Assembly (NCBI RefSeq): GCF_028737215.1
Contig: NZ_JAQZAM010000011.1
Span: 124,001 to 188,000, forward strand
Source: Actinomycetospora chibensis
GTDB taxonomy: Bacteria > Actinomycetota > Actinomycetes > Mycobacteriales > Pseudonocardiaceae
Direction: 5' to 3'
DNA length: 64,000 nucleotides
Shown here: positions 62,247 to 64,000 of the stretch, one piece after another
How positions within the stretch are numbered: position 1 is the first letter of the stretch
Layout of the letters: each line of letters opens with the position of its first letter
Translations under genes and position numbers: made by a program
Notes under the pieces: generated by a model
What the model was told of the DNA's origin: nothing
What the model saw: the letters and a program-made list of their open reading frames with translations, nothing else
Database searches by the model: none

Positions 62247-62252
62247 TAACCT
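62247..62252 (+). promoter_or_regulatory. -10 element TAACCT of the MOSC remnant
   Basis: TAACCT ends six bases before GTG 62259, a standard leaderless promoter kept in front of a truncated gene. Confidence 0.5.
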
Positions 62253-62258
62253 GGGGCC

Positions 62259-62465
62259 GTGTCGTCCGTCGAGTCGGTGAACGTCGGGGTCCTGCGGGCC
62301 ATGGAGGCCACCACCGGCGCCAGCGGGATCGACAAGCGACCCACGTCCGGAGCGGTGCGGGTCGCGGCGCCCGCCCCGGGTGTCGACGCGCTCCCCGACG
62401 AGGTCCGCGAGCTCCCCGGCGCCGCGCCGGGGAGCCGGTACCGCGGGAGCTGCGCTGACGCGTAG
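62259..62465 (+). pseudogene. MOSC-domain protein, N-terminal remnant
   Basis: 68 codons. ESVNVGVLRAMEATTGASGIDKRPTSGAVRV matches the opening of YiiM-type MOSC proteins (molybdenum cofactor sulfur-carrier fold). After PAPG the sequence turns into unrelated PDEVRELPGAAPGSRY and stops. The rest of the domain, including the HHGGxxQAVYAYA region with its key Cys or His, is absent and not found before the next gene at 62509. The promoter in front is intact. A truncated pseudogene is the simplest reading; a functioning short protein is not excluded. Confidence 0.65.
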
Positions 62466-62495
62466 GACATCGTTGACATGTCGGTGATGTCCTAC
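62462..62495. promoter_or_regulatory. Inverted-repeat operator over the arsR-type promoter
   Basis: GTAGGACATC (62462-62471) pairs with GATGTCCTAC (62486-62495). Between them lie the -35 box TTGACA (62473-62478) and a small palindrome GACATGTC. TATCGT (62497-62502) is the -10 box, six bases before GTG 62509. The repressor next door is the obvious binder. Confidence 0.65.
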
Positions 62496-62508
62496 ATATC
62501 GTGACGCC

Positions 62509-62823
62509 GTGTCCACGGACGTCTTCCTCGCTCTGGCCCACCCGGCTCGACGCCGGCTTCTCGAGCTGCTGGCCGACGGTGAGCGCACTGCGGGCGATCT
62601 CGCGGCCGAGTTCGACATGAGCCGCCCGGCCGTCGCGGAGCACCTCGCCGTCCTGCGGCAGGCGTCCCTGGTCACCGACGAGCCGCGCGGGCGGCAGCGC
62701 TTCTACTCCCTGAACCCGGATCCGCTGGAGCAGGTCGGGGCCTGGCTCCACCCGTTCGAACGCTTCTGGCGCCGCCGCCTGCGCGACATGGCCGATCTCC
62801 TGGAGAGCGAGGACGAGCAATGA
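62509..62823 (+). CDS. ArsR-family winged-helix repressor
   Basis: 104 residues. ALAHPARRRLLELLADGERTAGDLAAEFDMSRPAVAEHLAVLRQASLV is the helix-turn-helix, followed by the RGRQRFYSLNP wing. No Cys metal site, so it belongs to the non-metal group often paired with SRPBCC (AHSA1) genes. GTG 62509 has both TATCGT and TTGACA upstream. The inverted repeat over its promoter suggests autorepression. Overlaps the next gene by ATGA. Confidence 0.92.
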   Translation: MSTDVFLALAHPARRRLLELLADGERTAGDLAAEFDMSRPAVAEHLAVLRQASLVTDEPRGRQRFYSLNPDPLEQVGAWLHPFERFWRRRLRDMADLLESEDEQ

Positions 62824-63245
62824 GCTACCGACGGACGGGCTCGATCGAGGTCGACCAGTTCATCCGGGCGACGCCGGCGCGGGTGTGGGCGGCGCTGACC
62901 GATCCCGAGACGCACGCCCGCTGGTGGGCGCCGGGCGACGTCGCCGACGTCGTCGGGCACGAGTTCCACCTGGAGATGCCGGGCTTCGGCTCCGTGCCGT
63001 GCCGGGTCGTCGCGTCCGTGCCCCACGAGCGCTTCGTCTACACCTTCAACGAGGTCTGGACCCTGACCTGGCGGCTCGTCCCCGAGGGCGACGGCACCCG
63101 GCTCCTGCTGGAGCACGCGGGCTTCGACCTCGACGACCACCGCCAGCGCGACGCCTGCGAGCGGATGGGGCCCGGCTGGCGCGACACCGTCCTCCCCCGC
63201 CTCGCCGAGCTCGCGGAGGACCTCGCCGCTCACGGCCGTGTGTAG
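62820..63245 (+). CDS. SRPBCC / AHSA1-type START-fold protein
   Basis: 141 residues. SIEVDQFIRATPARVWAALTDPETHARWWAPGD opens the fold; FVYTFNEVWTLTWRLVPEGDGTRLLLEHAGFD and GWRDTVLPRLAELAEDL close it. A hydrophobic cavity binds a small ligand or Hsp90-like partner in relatives. ArsR-SRPBCC pairs are widespread in actinobacteria and their ligands are mostly unknown. ATG overlaps the arsR stop. Its 3' end overlaps the convergent RibD-like gene by 16 bases. Confidence 0.9.
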   Translation: MSYRRTGSIEVDQFIRATPARVWAALTDPETHARWWAPGDVADVVGHEFHLEMPGFGSVPCRVVASVPHERFVYTFNEVWTLTWRLVPEGDGTRLLLEHAGFDLDDHRQRDACERMGPGWRDTVLPRLAELAEDLAAHGRV

Positions 63246-63808
63246 GTCAGGAGCACGACCCCGGTCGACGTGGTCGTCGTCGCGGTCAGCGTGAGGTGGG
63301 TGAGCGGGCTCCTGTCGCCGAACATCCGCTTGCCGGCGCCCAGGACCACCGGGAACAGCAGCAGGCGGTACTCGTCGACGAGGTCGTGCTCGGCGAGCGC
63401 GCCGAGCAGCTCGCCGGACCCGAAGACCACCAGGTCGCCCTCGACCTCGCCTTTCAGCCGAGCCACGTCGGCCGTGCCGTCGACCCGACGGGAGTTGCCC
63501 CACGACAACGGGAGGTCCGGGGATCGCGTGACCACGTACTTCGGCATCCGGTTCATCGCGGCGACGGCGGGGTCGGACTGATCGGCCCCGGACCACGCGG
63601 CAGTGAAGATCTCGTACGAGCGCCGGCCCAGCAGCATGCCCGCGGCCGTGGTGGTCGCCTCGCTCATGAACGACGCCATCGCGTCGTCGCCGTAGGGCGG
63701 GACCCAGCCACCCGCGACGAACCCGTCGGCGGGATCCTCGTCGGCCGACAGCGGCGACTGGATCACGCCGTCCAGGCTCATGAAGTTCACGACCACCACT
63801 CGAGCCAC
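63230..63808 (-). CDS. RibD C-terminal / dihydrofolate reductase-like protein
   Basis: 192 residues. VVVVNFMSLDGVIQSPLS, MLLGRRSYEIFTAAW, MPKYVVTRSPD and LVVFGSGELLGALAEHDLVDEYRLLLFPVVLGAGKRMF follow the RibD-C family. Such stand-alone members are NADPH reductases of uncertain substrate rather than riboflavin enzymes. GTG 63808 is six bases after TAGCCT. The 3' end overlaps SRPBCC by 16 bases, so convergent read-through could create antisense pairing. Confidence 0.9.
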   Translation of the reverse strand: MARVVVVNFMSLDGVIQSPLSADEDPADGFVAGGWVPPYGDDAMASFMSEATTTAAGMLLGRRSYEIFTAAWSGADQSDPAVAAMNRMPKYVVTRSPDLPLSWGNSRRVDGTADVARLKGEVEGDLVVFGSGELLGALAEHDLVDEYRLLLFPVVLGAGKRMFGDRSPLTHLTLTATTTTSTGVVLLTYTRP

Positions 63809-63814
63809 GGCGAG

Positions 63815-63820
63815 AGGCTA
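63815..63820 (-). promoter_or_regulatory. -10 element TAGCCT for the RibD-like gene
   Basis: TAGCCT on the minus strand, six bases before GTG 63808; leaderless pattern. Confidence 0.55.
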
Positions 63821-63908
63821 GCGACCGAGCCGTGCGGCATCGTGTCGAGACGGCACGATCGGCTCCGTCTCCCGGTCGGGACCACGCACAGCGAGAGAGG
63901 GACGACCG

Positions 63909-64000
63909 ATGGACGCTCAGGAGATCGCCGACGAGCTCGGACAGCGCGGTGCGCAGGAACTGCTCGTCACGCCCGTGGCCCACCTCGCCTACACGGTGGG
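63909..64000 (+). CDS. PPOX-fold protein, start only
   Basis: Thirty residues from ATG 63909, after AGAGAGGGA, before the window ends. MDAQEIADELGQRG followed by AQELLVTPVAHLAYTVG matches the N-terminus of pyridoxamine 5'-phosphate oxidase-type proteins common in actinobacteria. Too little is visible to say more. Confidence 0.7.
   Translation, partial: MDAQEIADELGQRGAQELLVTPVAHLAYTV

Noticed and set aside
1-64000. tRNA, rRNA, insertion sequences, prophage, toxin-antitoxin or defence islands
   Set aside because: Looked for by typical motifs and gene content and not seen; a covariance-model scan was not possible, so small RNAs may have been missed.

Overview
The window is very GC-rich actinobacterial chromosome. 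GTG starts are common, stops overlap starts by 4 bases in compact operons, and many genes appear to be transcribed from leaderless promoters. Gene order from about 0.5 to 49 kb follows the Mycobacterium tuberculosis Rv2190c-Rv2225 block: NlpC/P60, DEDD nuclease, trpD, ctaE-qcrCAB, ctaF-ctaC, asnB, ErpA-like protein, glycerate kinase, DUF3043, cobT-cobS, ilvE, gcvT, pepA, sucB, lipB-lipA, DUF4191, RDD, glnA-glnE-glnA2, a lipoprotein hydrolase and panB. With a GlnR-type operator and 13E12-type HNH gene as well, a Pseudonocardiales-type actinomycete is the best guess; the species cannot be fixed from sequence alone.

Layout. 0-7.4 kb: cell-wall hydrolase, NYN-domain RNase-like protein, DEDD/GIY-YIG repair-like nuclease, free-standing Lrp effector domain, trpD coupled to a receiver-like protein. 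7.6-14.1 kb: aerobic respiration (ctaE, qcrC-qcrA-qcrB on +, ctaF-ctaC on -), the cytochrome bcc-aa3 supercomplex. 14.3-22.1 kb: amidotransferase AsnB, sugar/nucleoside kinase, Fe-S carrier, glycerate kinase, DUF3043 and the end of cobalamin synthesis (cobU-cobT-cobS). 22.2-27.6 kb: ilvE, CBS-type PLP enzyme, DUF2461, secreted M15-like protein, gcvT-cupin. 27.7-38 kb: pepA, then a lipoyl-enzyme locus (lpdA, sucB, lipB, lipA) interrupted by an SDR and an FAD oxidoreductase. 38-49 kb: nitrogen assimilation (glnA with a GlnR box, glnE, glnA2), a lipoprotein hydrolase and panB. 49-64 kb leaves the syntenic block and is accessory: F420:NADP reductase, esterases, PHA-synthase-like hydrolase, heme oxygenase behind an iron-box-like palindrome, shortened epimerase, 13E12 HNH protein, MmpS-like protein, Rieske oxygenase group, polysaccharide deacetylase, MOSC remnant, ArsR-SRPBCC operon and two flavin/F420-type reductase families.

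Regulation readable from the DNA: (i) TANNNT hexamers 6-9 bases before start codons without a Shine-Dalgarno sequence at about twenty genes; (ii) a perfect actinobacterial SOS box TCGAAC-N4-GTTCGA over the start of an unknown 113-residue gene (41625-41640), with weaker copies at a kinase gene and at the 13E12 gene; (iii) a four-part GlnR box before glnA; (iv) a 22-bp DtxR/IdeR-like palindrome before heme oxygenase; (v) a possible structured leader with a GGCAACC motif before panB; (vi) an inverted repeat over the promoter of an arsR-type gene. I found no CRISPR array, insertion sequence, prophage, rRNA or tRNA. No single gene cluster is clearly a new system. The most unusual items are the SOS-boxed gene, the panB leader, the CobT with a changed catalytic residue and the Rieske/Cys-rich pair.
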